Of a stretch of DNA of 64,000 nucleotides, positions 24,354 through 34,205 are shown one piece after another. Position numbers and translations under genes: made by a program. Source of the stretch: CAWAND01 sp963797485 (lineage in GTDB: Bacteria > Chloroflexota > Anaerolineae > Anaerolineales > E44-bin32); contig CAWCPF010000003.1 of NCBI GenBank assembly GCA_963797485.1, forward strand, positions 992,001 to 1,056,000. Reading direction: 5' to 3'. The notes under the pieces were generated by a model. The model made no database searches and had not been told where the DNA came from. It saw nothing but the letters and a program-made list of their open reading frames with translations. The stretch's first letter is position 1. Each line of letters begins with the position of its first letter.

Positions 24354-26765
24354 ATGCGCGCTCACGCCAGGGCCTTCATGCCGGCCCTGACTTCCCTCCT
24401 GGCCGCCATGCTGGCCTGCAGTGCCCCCGGGCTGGCAACCCCTGGACCGACTGCCACCCCGACGTCTACGGCCACGCCCACCGCCACCGCCTCACCAACC
24501 CCGACACCGACCTTGGCACCATCTGAGGAGCTCGGCAACGGCGACCGGGCGCGTTTCGAAGGCGATTGGGACTCTGCCATTGCCCGTTACACCGACGTTT
24601 TGAACAGCGGGGGGACGAGTGAGCTGGCGGCAAGCGCCGAGCTGGGCCTGGGCCTCACCCTGCTCCAGTCCGAGGACTACGCCGAGGCCGAAGCGCGTCT
24701 TTCCGGTTACCTTGATAGATACCCGCAAGATCCCAATCGGGGGCAGGCGTTCTTTCTCCGCGCTCAAGCCCGCCAGGCTCAGGGACGCCCGGCCGAAGCC
24801 GTCGACGATTACCGCCAATACCTCGAGCTGAGGCCCGGGAAAATCGACTCCCGGGTGCATGAGGCCATCGGGGACGCCTTGCGCGCCGCCGGCCAACCGG
24901 CCGCCGCGGTGCAGGACTACCAGGACGCCCTGGCGCAACCTCACCTGGCGGGTGATGTCGGCTTGCAGATGAAAATCGGCCTGTCGCTGTATGAGGCCGG
25001 CGATCTCTCGGGGGCGCTGGACAAGTTCGATGAGGTCTACCGATTCGCTTCGGACGACGCCACGCGGGCCAGCGCCAACCTGTTGGCCGGCCAGGTCCTG
25101 GAGGACATGGGAGATGCCTCGTCGGCCTACGCTCGCTACCAGGATTCAGTCGACCAGTTCCCGGAGGCGTATGACGCGTATGTCGGGTTGGTGCGTTTGG
25201 TGAACGCCGAGGTGCCTGTGGACGATTTCCAACGCGGCCTGGTTGACTACAATGCCGCCGCATACGAACCAGCTCTCCCGGCCCTTGAGCGCGCCGTGCA
25301 GTCCGAACCGACTGGGACAGCCTGGTACTACCTGGGCCTGAACCGCCGCGCCCTGGGCAATTCAGAGGGTGCGCTGGCGGCCTTTCGGGAGTCGCTGCAG
25401 GCCTATCCGGATGACCCCCATTTTGAAGATGCTTGGTTCGAGGCGGCCTATACGGAATGGGCCTACCTCGATCGCTACACCGATGCGGTCCAAACTTACC
25501 TTGATTTCGCCACCGGCTACCCCCAGAGCGCCCAGGCCGCCCAGGCGATTTTTAACGCCGGCCGCACGGCGGAGCGCAATCAGGATCTGCGGCGCGCGGC
25601 CGAGATCTGGCTCGGATTGCCCGAGTTGTTCCCCGGTTCGCCCCTCGGCTATGAGGCAGCCTTCCAGGCCGCCATTGTCCTATATCGCGCCGCCGATTTC
25701 GGAGCCGCGCAGGGTGCCTTGAACCAGGCGGTTGAATTGGCAGCCACCCCGGGGGACCGAGCGGCGGTGGATCTGTGGCTGGGCAAGACCGCTCTGGCCC
25801 GCGGCGACTCGGACGGCGCGCGGGCAGCGTGGCAGGCTGCGGCCGGCCTGGATCCGACCGGGTACTACTCCGAACGCGCCTCAGACCTGCTGGCCGGGGG
25901 TCAGCCCTTTGAGCCGACCGGCGTGTTCAATTTCTCGACCGATCCGGCGGCCGAGCGCGCCGAAGCCGAAGCCTGGATGCGCACGACTTTCAGCCTGCCG
26001 GATGAGGTCACGCTGGACGGCCTGGGCCAGTCCCTGGCGAGCGACCCGCGCTGGACACGCGGGCGTGAACTCTGGCAGCTCGGACAGACCGGACCGGCCA
26101 AGGACGAGCTCGAAGCGCTGCGGCATGTGATTGAAAACGATCCGGTTGCGACCTATCAGCTGATGCATGCACTCCTCGATCTCGGCCTGTACCAGCCGGC
26201 GATCTACGCTGCCCGCCAGGTCCTGAATCTGGCCGGCCTGGACGATGCCGGCACGATGCAGGCGCCGGTGTACTTCAACCATATTCGGTTTGGGCCCTAC
26301 TTCGGTGACCTCATCCTTCCCGAGGCGCTCCACGATGAGCTGGATGGGTTGTTCTTACTGTCGGTGGTCCGGCAGGAGAGCTTGTTCGAAGGTTTCATTA
26401 CCTCGTACGCCGCCGCGCGTGGCCTGATGCAGATCATCCCGTCCACGGGCCAATCCATCGCCGACCAAATGGGCTGGCCGCCTGGCTACACCGACGATGA
26501 CCTCTTCCGGCCGATTGTCAGTGTGAAATTCGGGGCGTTCTACCTGTCGCAGCAGCGCGACCGGTTCGACGGCGATTTGTTCGCCGGCCTGGCGGCTTAC
26601 AACGCCGGACCTGGCAACGCCAGCCTGTGGAAGGACCTGGCGCCCGATGACCCGGACCTGTATCTTGAAGTCATCCGCATCGATCAGACCCACCAGTATC
26701 TGACGACGATCTACGAAGTGTTCGACATCTACCGCAACCTGTACGCGCAAGCCCCATCGAACTGA
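24354..26765 (+). CDS. TPR-containing lytic transglycosylase lipoprotein (Slt70-like)
   Basis: About 803 residues. A lipoprotein signal ends LLAAMLAC, followed by a Thr/Pro linker. A long series of TPR-like helical repeats spans about residues 55-600. The C-terminal SLT domain carries the catalytic Glu in LLSVVRQESLFEG, then YAARGLMQIIPSTGQSIA and AGLAAYNAGPGNASLW. It cuts peptidoglycan glycan strands to 1,6-anhydro ends at the cell surface. The frame is open upstream, but the promoter -10 box lies between that extension and 24354, so I take the ATG at 24354 (leaderless) over the ATG at 24342. Confidence 0.88.
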   Translation: MRAHARAFMPALTSLLAAMLACSAPGLATPGPTATPTSTATPTATASPTPTPTLAPSEELGNGDRARFEGDWDSAIARYTDVLNSGGTSELAASAELGLGLTLLQSEDYAEAEARLSGYLDRYPQDPNRGQAFFLRAQARQAQGRPAEAVDDYRQYLELRPGKIDSRVHEAIGDALRAAGQPAAAVQDYQDALAQPHLAGDVGLQMKIGLSLYEAGDLSGALDKFDEVYRFASDDATRASANLLAGQVLEDMGDASSAYARYQDSVDQFPEAYDAYVGLVRLVNAEVPVDDFQRGLVDYNAAAYEPALPALERAVQSEPTGTAWYYLGLNRRALGNSEGALAAFRESLQAYPDDPHFEDAWFEAAYTEWAYLDRYTDAVQTYLDFATGYPQSAQAAQAIFNAGRTAERNQDLRRAAEIWLGLPELFPGSPLGYEAAFQAAIVLYRAADFGAAQGALNQAVELAATPGDRAAVDLWLGKTALARGDSDGARAAWQAAAGLDPTGYYSERASDLLAGGQPFEPTGVFNFSTDPAAERAEAEAWMRTTFSLPDEVTLDGLGQSLASDPRWTRGRELWQLGQTGPAKDELEALRHVIENDPVATYQLMHALLDLGLYQPAIYAARQVLNLAGLDDAGTMQAPVYFNHIRFGPYFGDLILPEALHDELDGLFLLSVVRQESLFEGFITSYAAARGLMQIIPSTGQSIADQMGWPPGYTDDDLFRPIVSVKFGAFYLSQQRDRFDGDLFAGLAAYNAGPGNASLWKDLAPDDPDLYLEVIRIDQTHQYLTTIYEVFDIYRNLYAQAPSN

Positions 26766-26817
26766 CTCCCCCCGGACCGATGACCGGTCCCGACTAAATG
26801 GAAAGCGCAAGGAGGAC

Positions 26818-28626
26818 ATGGGCCAACCGAACTTTGTACCCCTGCTGCTAATCACCGTTCTGGCGGTGGTCGTGCCCCTGGTAACCAGCCGGCTCAAGCG
26901 AATTCAACTGCCCATAGTGGTAGGTGAGATTCTGGCCGGCGTGATCATCGGGCGGAGCGGGCTGGATCTGGTCAGCAGCTCGCCGATCCTCGACTTCCTG
27001 AAAGAATTTGGCTTCGCCTTCTTGATGTTTCTGTCGGGATTGGAGCTTGATTTCAATCTACTCACAGGCGGCGCAGCTCCGAATTCCGGCCCCAGTCGGT
27101 GGAGACGGCCGCTGCCTCTGGCGGGGTTGGTGTTCGCCGGGACTTTGGCTCTCGGCATTCTGGGGGGGCAGCTTCTCAGCCGGCTGGGGGTCACGGATCA
27201 TCCCCTGCTCATGGGGTTGATCCTGAGTACGACGTCCCTGGGCGTCGTCGTCCCCGTGTTGAAGGAGCGCGGCCAGCTTCGTCTGCCGTTCGGGCAAGTG
27301 GTCCTGATTGAAGCTTCCCTGTCCGATTTCCTCACCCTGGTGCTGCTGGCGGTTGTGTTTGCCGTGGGGCGCCCCGGGCCGACGCTAAACCTGCTGCTCA
27401 TACCGCTTCTGCTGGTGGTCTTTCTCGCCAGCGTGCGTGCCGTCCAGCGCCTGGCCCGGCAGCCCTTGTTGGTTCGCTTGCTCGGCGAGGTTACCCAGGC
27501 CACGGCCCAAATACGCGTCCGGGCCGCGCTGGCCTTTATGGTGGCCTGGGTCGTGCTGGCGCAGACTTTGGGGGTGGAGCTTATCCTGGGGGCCTTCCTG
27601 GCTGGCGCAGTGGCCGGCTTATTGGCCCCGTCAGAAGACTCGGCTTCGCGGTCCAAACTGGACGCCATCGGCTACGGCTTCTTTATCCCCATCTTCTTCA
27701 TCATGATCGGGGTGCAGTTCAACCTGGGCGCGCTGGCTGGCTCACCGTCGGCTCTGATTCTCTTCCTGCTGCTGTTGCTGCTCTCGTACCTGGTCAAAGT
27801 CGTGCCGGCCATGGCCTTGCGCGCCCTGTTTGGTGCCCGAGAGGCGCTGGCAGCCGGTGTGCTGTTGTCATCCCGGCTTTCCTTGATTATTGCCGCCAGC
27901 GCAGTTGCCCTTGACCTGGGCATGATCACCGACGCGGCCAACTCCGGCATCATCCTGCTGGCCGTGGTCACGACCAGCCTGTCGCCGCTGGTCTTCAGCC
28001 GGCTCATCGCTCCCGCCGTCTCTCAAGCCAGGCGGGGGATCATCCTGGTTGGCTCCGACCACATGACCGAATTCCTGGCCCGGCGCCTGGGTCAGCATGA
28101 GGAACCGGTGCGGGTTTCTGCGGGGACGGCTACCGACACACAAGCCCTCACGGCAGCCGGCGCGCCGAGCGCACGCGCCCTGATCGACATGACCCAGTCC
28201 GGTTCCGCCAGCCTGGCGCTCTGCCGCCTGGCCCGGGAGCAATTTGAGATCCCGCTCGTGATCAGCCTGATCGGCGATGTCGACCTGGCCGCACGCCTGC
28301 AGACCCTGGGGGTCAAGGTGGTCCAACCGGCCCTGGCAACCGCCATGGCCCTAGAGGGGGCGCTGCGCTATCCAACTGTCTTCGATGTGCTGGTTCACGA
28401 GGCGGAGGGTGTGGAGGTTGGCGAAGTAATCGTCGGAAACCCCGGCCTGGCCGGCCTAAAGGTCAGGGAAATCAGACTGCCGGGGAACGCGCTGATCATA
28501 AGCCTGGAGCGGGACGCCACGATCATGGTCCCACATGGGGAGACGGTTCTCAAGCTGGGCGACCGAGTCGATCTAATCGGGAGCCCAGACGCGGTCGAAA
28601 AGGCGGCGGACCGCCTGAGGGGTTGA
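26818..28626 (+). CDS. CPA2-family cation/proton antiporter with C-terminal TrkA-like domains
   Basis: 602 residues. The N-terminal ~400 residues hold about 12 membrane segments, with PIVVGEILAGVIIGRSGL near the start and LGAFLAGAVAGLL and FFIPIFFIMIGVQFNLGAL later, as in KefB/NapA-like exchangers. The C-terminal part has a degenerate nucleotide-binding region (GIILVGSDHMTEFLARRL) and a TrkA-C-like domain (GEVIVGNPGLAGLKVREIRL). It exchanges K+ or Na+ for H+ across the membrane; which ion is not evident. GGAGG precedes the ATG. Confidence 0.85.
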   Translation: MGQPNFVPLLLITVLAVVVPLVTSRLKRIQLPIVVGEILAGVIIGRSGLDLVSSSPILDFLKEFGFAFLMFLSGLELDFNLLTGGAAPNSGPSRWRRPLPLAGLVFAGTLALGILGGQLLSRLGVTDHPLLMGLILSTTSLGVVVPVLKERGQLRLPFGQVVLIEASLSDFLTLVLLAVVFAVGRPGPTLNLLLIPLLLVVFLASVRAVQRLARQPLLVRLLGEVTQATAQIRVRAALAFMVAWVVLAQTLGVELILGAFLAGAVAGLLAPSEDSASRSKLDAIGYGFFIPIFFIMIGVQFNLGALAGSPSALILFLLLLLLSYLVKVVPAMALRALFGAREALAAGVLLSSRLSLIIAASAVALDLGMITDAANSGIILLAVVTTSLSPLVFSRLIAPAVSQARRGIILVGSDHMTEFLARRLGQHEEPVRVSAGTATDTQALTAAGAPSARALIDMTQSGSASLALCRLAREQFEIPLVISLIGDVDLAARLQTLGVKVVQPALATAMALEGALRYPTVFDVLVHEAEGVEVGEVIVGNPGLAGLKVREIRLPGNALIISLERDATIMVPHGETVLKLGDRVDLIGSPDAVEKAADRLRG

Positions 28627-28634
28627 GGCCGAAC

Positions 28635-29162
28635 TCAGCTCCCCGGTTGCTCGGGAAGATCTACGCGGATGTCCCACACGCCGGCTTCGAGGCGTTTGTG
28701 GGTTGGCAGGCCGCTCCTCTCAATGAAGCTCAAAATGCGCTGGTTGTTGGCGTGGACCGTGGCTTGAAAAGCCCGTATGCCGTGGTCGGCCGCGTAGTCC
28801 GCCAGGGCGGTCAGCAGAACCGTCCCCAGGCCTTGGCTTTGAAAGGTATCCTCGACCACGATGGCGGCCTCGGCCACAGCGTCCTGGGGATCGCCGATGG
28901 CGGCGTAGCGCGCTACGCCGATGATCGCTTCGCCTTCGGGGCGCGGCGCCGTGGCCACGATCGCCATACTCGACGCGTAGTCAACACGGGCAAAGGCCTC
29001 CGCCTGGGGACGAGGCAGGGACGGTCGGCTCTCCAGGAACCGGAAGTAGACGCTCTCCGGCGACAAGCGTGAGAACAGATCGATCAGCCGGTCGGCATCG
29101 TCCGGCCGGATCGGCCTGAGGCGGGCCATCTGTCCGTCTTTCATCCGGTGTTCAATGACCAC
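28635..29162 (-). CDS. GNAT acetyltransferase, Pat-like
   Basis: The domain begins ARLRPIRPDDADRLIDLFSR then LSPESVYFRFL, the opening of the acetyltransferase family that includes protein lysine acetyltransferases such as Pat. The acetyl-CoA loop is VVEDTFQSQGLGTVLLTAL. The C-terminus is FQATVHANNQRILSFIERSG. The frame is open up to 29360. I start at the GTG 29162, which has AGGA upstream; the ATG at 29144 is nearly as likely. It converges on the antiporter gene with an 8-base gap. A palindromic operator-like site lies about 85 bases upstream. Confidence 0.78.
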   Translation of the reverse strand: MVIEHRMKDGQMARLRPIRPDDADRLIDLFSRLSPESVYFRFLESRPSLPRPQAEAFARVDYASSMAIVATAPRPEGEAIIGVARYAAIGDPQDAVAEAAIVVEDTFQSQGLGTVLLTALADYAADHGIRAFQATVHANNQRILSFIERSGLPTHKRLEAGVWDIRVDLPEQPGS

Positions 29163-29245
29163 GAATGTTGGATCCTGCACGGCCACCCCGAACGAGGCAT
29201 GGGCGGGCGCGGCACAACCGCCCGCGGTCCATCCCAACCGATCCT

Positions 29246-29263
29246 TTGTGACGCATTTCACAA
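29246..29263. promoter_or_regulatory. TTGTGA-N6-TCACAA inverted repeat upstream of the GNAT gene
   Basis: TTGTGA-CGCATT-TCACAA is a perfect CRP/FNR-type half-site pair and a near-perfect Rex site. It lies upstream of the leftward GNAT and about 90 bases upstream of the rightward rpoB promoter. The position fits control of the GNAT. Confidence 0.5.
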
Positions 29264-29352
29264 GTCTACCTCCACCCGAGATCAACGGCCGGAGCCCTGA
29301 CCCCCGGGTTGGCCCGGCCAGTATACATTCGTATGAGACCTGCCCGGCTGCC

Positions 29353-29381
29353 TTGACCACCGCCGGTCTCGGTGGTATGCT
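29353..29381 (+). promoter_or_regulatory. promoter of rpoB
   Basis: TTGACC (29353-29358), a 17-base spacer and TATGCT (29376-29381). The predicted leader is about 174 bases, long for this organism's genes, and contains a terminator-like hairpin. Confidence 0.6.
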
Positions 29382-29454
29382 TTGAGTTCATCTTTTGCGA
29401 AGGGCATTGTCTGGCCTTTTGGAAGGGGATACCCAACTAACTTGAAAGCCTCGT

Positions 29455-29494
29455 GCGGGAACCGGCCATGGCAGCCGGTGTGTTCCCGCGTTTT
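29455..29494 (+). terminator. terminator-like hairpin in the rpoB leader
   Basis: Outer stem GCGGGAAC/GTTCCCGC (29455-29462 with 29482-29489) and an inner CCGGC/GCCGG stem, then G-TTTT. It could reduce read-through into rpoB, as partial terminators do upstream of rpoB in other bacteria. Confidence 0.5.
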
Positions 29495-29561
29495 GTCGTC
29501 GGGTGCACACGGCGCGGCATCCGTCGGGCGGCTTTTGCCTCGCGGCAACAGGAGCAGCTGA

Positions 29562-32500
29562 ATGGCAACCAGGCAGACTGAAAAATGGTACTCCCGCATT
29601 CCGGATGTGTATGCACTGCCAAACCTGATCGAGGTGCAGCTCGATTCGTTCAAGTGGTTAATGGACGAAGGTCTGGCCGAACTCTTCGATGAGATTTCCC
29701 CCATCGAGTTGTACAACGGGGGGATGAAACTCTTCTTCCCCGGGAAGAGTCCCGAGGCCAGGGAATTCAAGCTCAAGTACTGGTTCGACGACCCCAAGCA
29801 CGATATTGAGGAGTGCGTCGAACGCGACCTGACGTATTCGGCGCCCATGTACGTGTCGGTCTTGCTGGCTGGTTCGGAGGTCCCCGAACCGGTGAAGCAG
29901 GACATCTTCTTGGGCGACTTCCCCATCATGACCGAGAAGGGCACCTTCATTATTAACGGCACCGAGCGGGTCGTGGTGTCTCAGCTCATCCGCTCGCCGG
30001 GTGTGTACTTCGAGGCCCCGGAAGACCGCGCCACGGGGCGGCGGTTGGCGGCAGCCAAACTGATCCCGGACCGCGGGGCCTGGATGGAATTCGAAACCCG
30101 CAAGAGCGACTATTTGACCCTGAAGTTCAATCGCAAACGCACTATTCCAGTCACGATCCTGCTCCGAGCGTTGGCGGCGGTGGATGACGGCCTGGGGGAT
30201 TCCCCCATCAAGGAAGGTTCGGACGAAGAGCTCTTGGCCCTGTTTGCCGAGGCCGACACGCATCCGGATCATCCTTACATCGCCACGACCATCCGCCAGG
30301 AGCCTGATTGGGAGATCAAGGAGGGCCGCACGCTTGCCCAAGAGGCCTTGATCGAGTTCTATCGGCGCATGCGGCCCGGCGACCCGCCCACTCTGGACAA
30401 CGCGCGCGAGTACCTTCACGAGCAGCTTTTCGACTCGCGCCGCTACGATCTGGAGCGCGTGGGCCGCTACAAGCTTGATCAAAAGCTCGATCTGAAGGAC
30501 ACCATCCCGCTCGAGCACCGCCAGGTGACCGGCTGGGACATCTACCGCCTGGTCGAGCGACTGATTCTGATTGACAACGGTGTCCAGGAACCGGATGACA
30601 TCGACCACCTGGGCAATCGTCGGGTCAAGACCGTCGGTGAGCTGATTCAGGCCAAGCTCCGGGTCGGCCTGCGCCGGATGGAGCGCGTCATTCTGGAGCG
30701 CATGTCGATCCGTGACCAGGACCAACTCTCGCCGGTGTCGCTGGTGAACATTCGCCCGGTGGTGGCGGCGGTGCGCGAGTTCTTTGGCTCCAGCCAGCTA
30801 TCGCAATTCATGGAACAGACCAACCCGCTTGCGGAACTGCGCCACAAGCGGACCCTGTCGGCACTTGGCCCTGGCGGTCTGCGGCGCGAGCGCGCCGGTT
30901 TTGATGTGCGCGACGTGCATCATTCGCATTACGGCCGTATTTGCCCCATTGAGACGCCAGAAGGCCCGAACATCGGTCTAATCGGCCGCCTGGCGTCGTA
31001 TGCCCGGGTCAACCGCTTCGGTTTCATCGAAACCCCCTATCGCAAGGTCATCAACGAGATGACCCCCAAGGACAAGCGCCTGTCCGGGCGCACCCTGCGT
31101 GGCGACGCCGTGGATGCCAAATCGGGCAAGTTGATCGCCAAGGACGGCGCCCTGGTCACCGAGAAGAACATCAAGGATCTGGCCAAGGTGGGCGGGCCGA
31201 TCGCCATCGTGCCGTATGTTTCCGAAGAGGTCTCATACCTCACGGCGGATGAGGAAGACCGCTGGGTGATCGCCCAGGCCAATGCGCCCTTGACGGAGAA
31301 GATGGAGTTCGTCCGGCAGCGGGCTTCCTGCCGCCACCACGGTGATTTCTTGTTCAGCCCGACCGAAGACATCGACTACATGGACGTCGCCCCGCGTCAG
31401 ATCGTCGGCGTGAGCGCGGCCCTGATCCCGTTCCTCGAGCATGACGACGCCAACCGCGCCCTGATGGGCTCGAACATGCAGACCCAGGCCGTGCCGCTGA
31501 TCCGCCCCGAGGTCCCGCTGGTGTCCACAGGCATGGAGCGCCATGCGGCCGCCGAATTCATGGCAGGTGATCCTGTCGGATGTCGAAGGCGAAGTCGAGT
31601 CGGTCAGCAGCAGCCGGGTGGTCATCAAGGCCGGGTCCGATCGCCGGATCTACAACCTGCGGCGCTTCAACCGGTCCAACCAGGGGACCTGCATCGACCA
31701 GCGCCCGGCGGTAATCAAGGGCCAGCGGATCAAGAAGGGCGATGTGATCGCCGATTTCATCTTCCACCGAAGGCGGAGAGCTGGCGTTGGGCCAGAACGT
31801 GCTGTGTGCGTTCCTCTCCTGGGAAGGCGGCGATTTCGAGGACGCCATTCTGATTTCTGAGCGCCTGGTGCGCGAGGACATTTTCACCTCGGTGCACATT
31901 GAGAAGCATGAGGTCGAGGCGCGCGACACCAAGCTCGGTCCGGAAGAGATCACCTACGATATCCCGAACGTCGGCGATGAGGCGCTGCGGGATCTGAACG
32001 AGGATGGGATCATCCGCGTCGGCGCCGAGGTCGGCCCGAACGACATCCTGGTGGGTAAGATCACCCCCAAGGGCGAGAAAGAGCTCACCCCCGAAGAGAA
32101 GCTGCTGCGGGCCATCTTCGGCGAGAAGGCCCGTGAAGTGAAGGACACGTCGCTTCGCATGCCCCATGGCGAGCGCGGCAAAGTGGTAGACGTCAAAGTC
32201 TTCACCCGCGAAGAGCACCGCGACCTGCCGGCCGGGGTCGAGAAGATGGTCCGTGTCTCGGTGGCCCAGAAACGGAAGGCGACCGAGGGGGACAAGATGG
32301 CCGGCCGCCACGGCAACAAGGGCGTGATCTCCAAGGTCGTGCCGATCGAGGATATGCCCTTCCTGGAAGACGGCACGCCGGTGGATCTGATCCTGAACCC
32401 GCTGGGTGTTCCGGGCCGCATGAACATTGGCCAGGTGCTCGAAACCCACCTCGGATGGGCGTGTGACCGGCTGAATTTCCGGGCCGTCACGCCTGCGTTC

Positions 32501-33472
32501 GATGGGGCGGACGAAATCGAAATTGAAGGCGAACTCGCCCGCGCCTGGATGATCGACCGGGCCTGGGACGATATCGGCACTCGCGCCTGGGGCTGGCTGA
32601 AGGAACAGGGCTATTACGAGGAGGACGCGTTCCAGGATGATGGCGAGGTCCGCCGCCTGTACCTGGAAAGCTGGCTGGGCAAGAAGAAAGCCTACGACTC
32701 GGAACTGCTGGCCACCGATCAAACCTACGCCAGGCACTCGGCTCTCAGGGAGTGGCTGCGCGAAAACGGATTCAACCCGGAGCAGATTTTGTTCTCGTCC
32801 GACGCAGTGCCGGCGAGCGACCGTGCCGCTTATGACGAGGCGGCCTTGGACGCGTGCTTGCGGCTCTGGCTGGAGTTGACCGGAAATAAAGTGCCGTCGA
32901 ATTCACGCCCGGAGACGGTGCTCGCTCGAGCGGTCGAGGTTATGAACGAGACCGGCCGGCCATACCCGACGCTGGGCAAGCAGATCCTGATTGACGGCAA
33001 ATCGGGTGAGGCCTATGACAACCCGGTGACGGTCGGCAAGGTGATGATGATGAAACTGCACCACCTGGTCGAGGACAAGGTCCACGCGCGCTCCACCGGC
33101 CCATACTCCTTGGTCACTCAGCAGCCATTGGGCGGCAAGGCCCAGTTCGGCGGGCAGCGCTTCGGCGAGATGGAGGTTTGGGCGCTGGAAGCCTATGGCG
33201 CGGCCCACACCCTGCAGGAAATGCTGACGGTCAAGTCGGACGATGTGCAGGGGCGGGTAAAGACCTACGAGGCGATCGTCAAGGGCGAGGCCATCGAGGA
33301 ACCGGGAATCCCGGCCTCGTTCAGGGTGCTGGTCAAAGAACTTCAGAGCCTTGGTTTGGCTGTCGAAGCCATCAGCGACGACGGCGAGATCATCCGCTTT
33401 GGCAAGCAGCAGGAGCGCATGCGGGCGCCGCGCCTGGGCCTTGGATTGCTGGACGTTAACCCGAGGCTGTAG
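29562..33472 (+). CDS. rpoB: RNA polymerase beta subunit (two frameshifts)
   Basis: A nearly full-size beta subunit (about 1303 residues). The rifampicin region reads SQLSQFMEQTNPLAELRHKR then TLSALGPGGLRRERAGF. The active-site segments HYGRICPIETPEGPNIGL, KMAGRHGNKGVISK and the C-terminal FGGQRFGEMEVWALEAYGAA are present. The frame changes near 31545-31560 (VILSDVEGEVESVSSSRVV follows) and near 31762-31772 (TEGGELALGQNVLCAFLSW follows). Both are one-base events in an essential gene, so they are probable errors. The next gene is rpsL; rpoC, normally adjacent, is absent here. Confidence 0.96.
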
Positions 33473-33517
33473 GCCCCGCCGGCGGTCCGGACCAGGCTGA
33501 CTTGAGCCTGACTCAGC

Positions 33518-33546
33518 TTGACGGAGCCCAACCCGCATGGTAAAAT
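33518..33546 (+). promoter_or_regulatory. promoter of the rpsL-rpsG-fusA-tuf operon
   Basis: TTGACG (33518-33523), a 17-base spacer and TAAAAT (33541-33546). It gives a leader of about 160 bases before rpsL with two strong hairpins. Confidence 0.6.
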
Positions 33547-33625
33547 AGCTTCCCGTTGCCTGTAAGCACCGAGCAGGCGGTGTGGTGTGCGCCTGCGCGA
33601 GCCGAATATTGGTGAACTCAAAGGC

Positions 33626-33694
33626 GAGGCCATCGTGCAGAATCGATGGCCTCCCTTACTGGAAACGTCTCCCGGGGCGCAGGCCCCGGGTTTA
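33626..33694 (+). promoter_or_regulatory. two stem-loops in the rpsL leader
   Basis: First: GAGGCCATCG (33626-33635) pairs perfectly with CGATGGCCTC (33644-33653) over an 8-base loop. Second: CCCGGGGC-GCAG-GCCCCGGG (33671-33690) followed by TTTAT, just before the ribosome-binding site. They could be a ribosomal-protein binding site or an attenuator; no known class is recognised. Confidence 0.5.
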
Positions 33695-33711
33695 TCTGGA
33701 AGGTTGAGACG

Positions 33712-34131
33712 ATGCCGACTATCAACCAGCTTGTTCGCAAGGGCCGAACCTCCAAGCGCGGCAAGACCAAGGCGCCGGCGCTTCAATACACCTTTAATTC
33801 CATGCTGCAGCGGCGGATTCGCCAGCCCAAGGGCGCGCCCCAGAAGCGCGGCGTCTGTACACAGGTACGGACGCAGACGCCCAAGAAACCCAACTCGGCC
33901 CTGCGCAAGGTCGCCCGTGTACGCCTCACCAACGGCATGGAAGTAACGGCGTACATACCGGGCGAAGGCCACTCCCTTCAGGAGCACTCGGTGGTCCTGG
34001 TGCGGGGTGGGCGTGTAAAGGACCTGCCGGGTGTCCGTTACCACATCGTCCGCGGCACCCTGGACAGTCTCGGGGTCGAAGGACGCAAGCAGGGACGCTC
34101 CAAGTACGGCCAGAAGCGCCCTCGAGAATAG
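33712..34131 (+). CDS. rpsL: 30S ribosomal protein S12
   Basis: 139 residues, complete. The opening MPTINQLVRKGR, the decoding-site loop TPKKPNSALRKVARVRL and the second conserved loop RGGRVKDLPGVRYHIVRG are all standard. The streptomycin-determining lysines (in TPKKPNS and VKDLPG) are wild type. It leads the str operon behind its own promoter, 240 bases after rpoB. Confidence 0.97.
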   Translation: MPTINQLVRKGRTSKRGKTKAPALQYTFNSMLQRRIRQPKGAPQKRGVCTQVRTQTPKKPNSALRKVARVRLTNGMEVTAYIPGEGHSLQEHSVVLVRGGRVKDLPGVRYHIVRGTLDSLGVEGRKQGRSKYGQKRPRE

Positions 34132-34205
34132 AAACCAACGAAGTCGGCCGACAGCAACAGCGATCAAGCGGCCGACTTATATCGTGAAAGGGACACACTC
34201 GGACC

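Noticed and set aside
29658..30725. 355-codon open frame on the minus strand
   Set aside because: Antisense shadow of rpoB.
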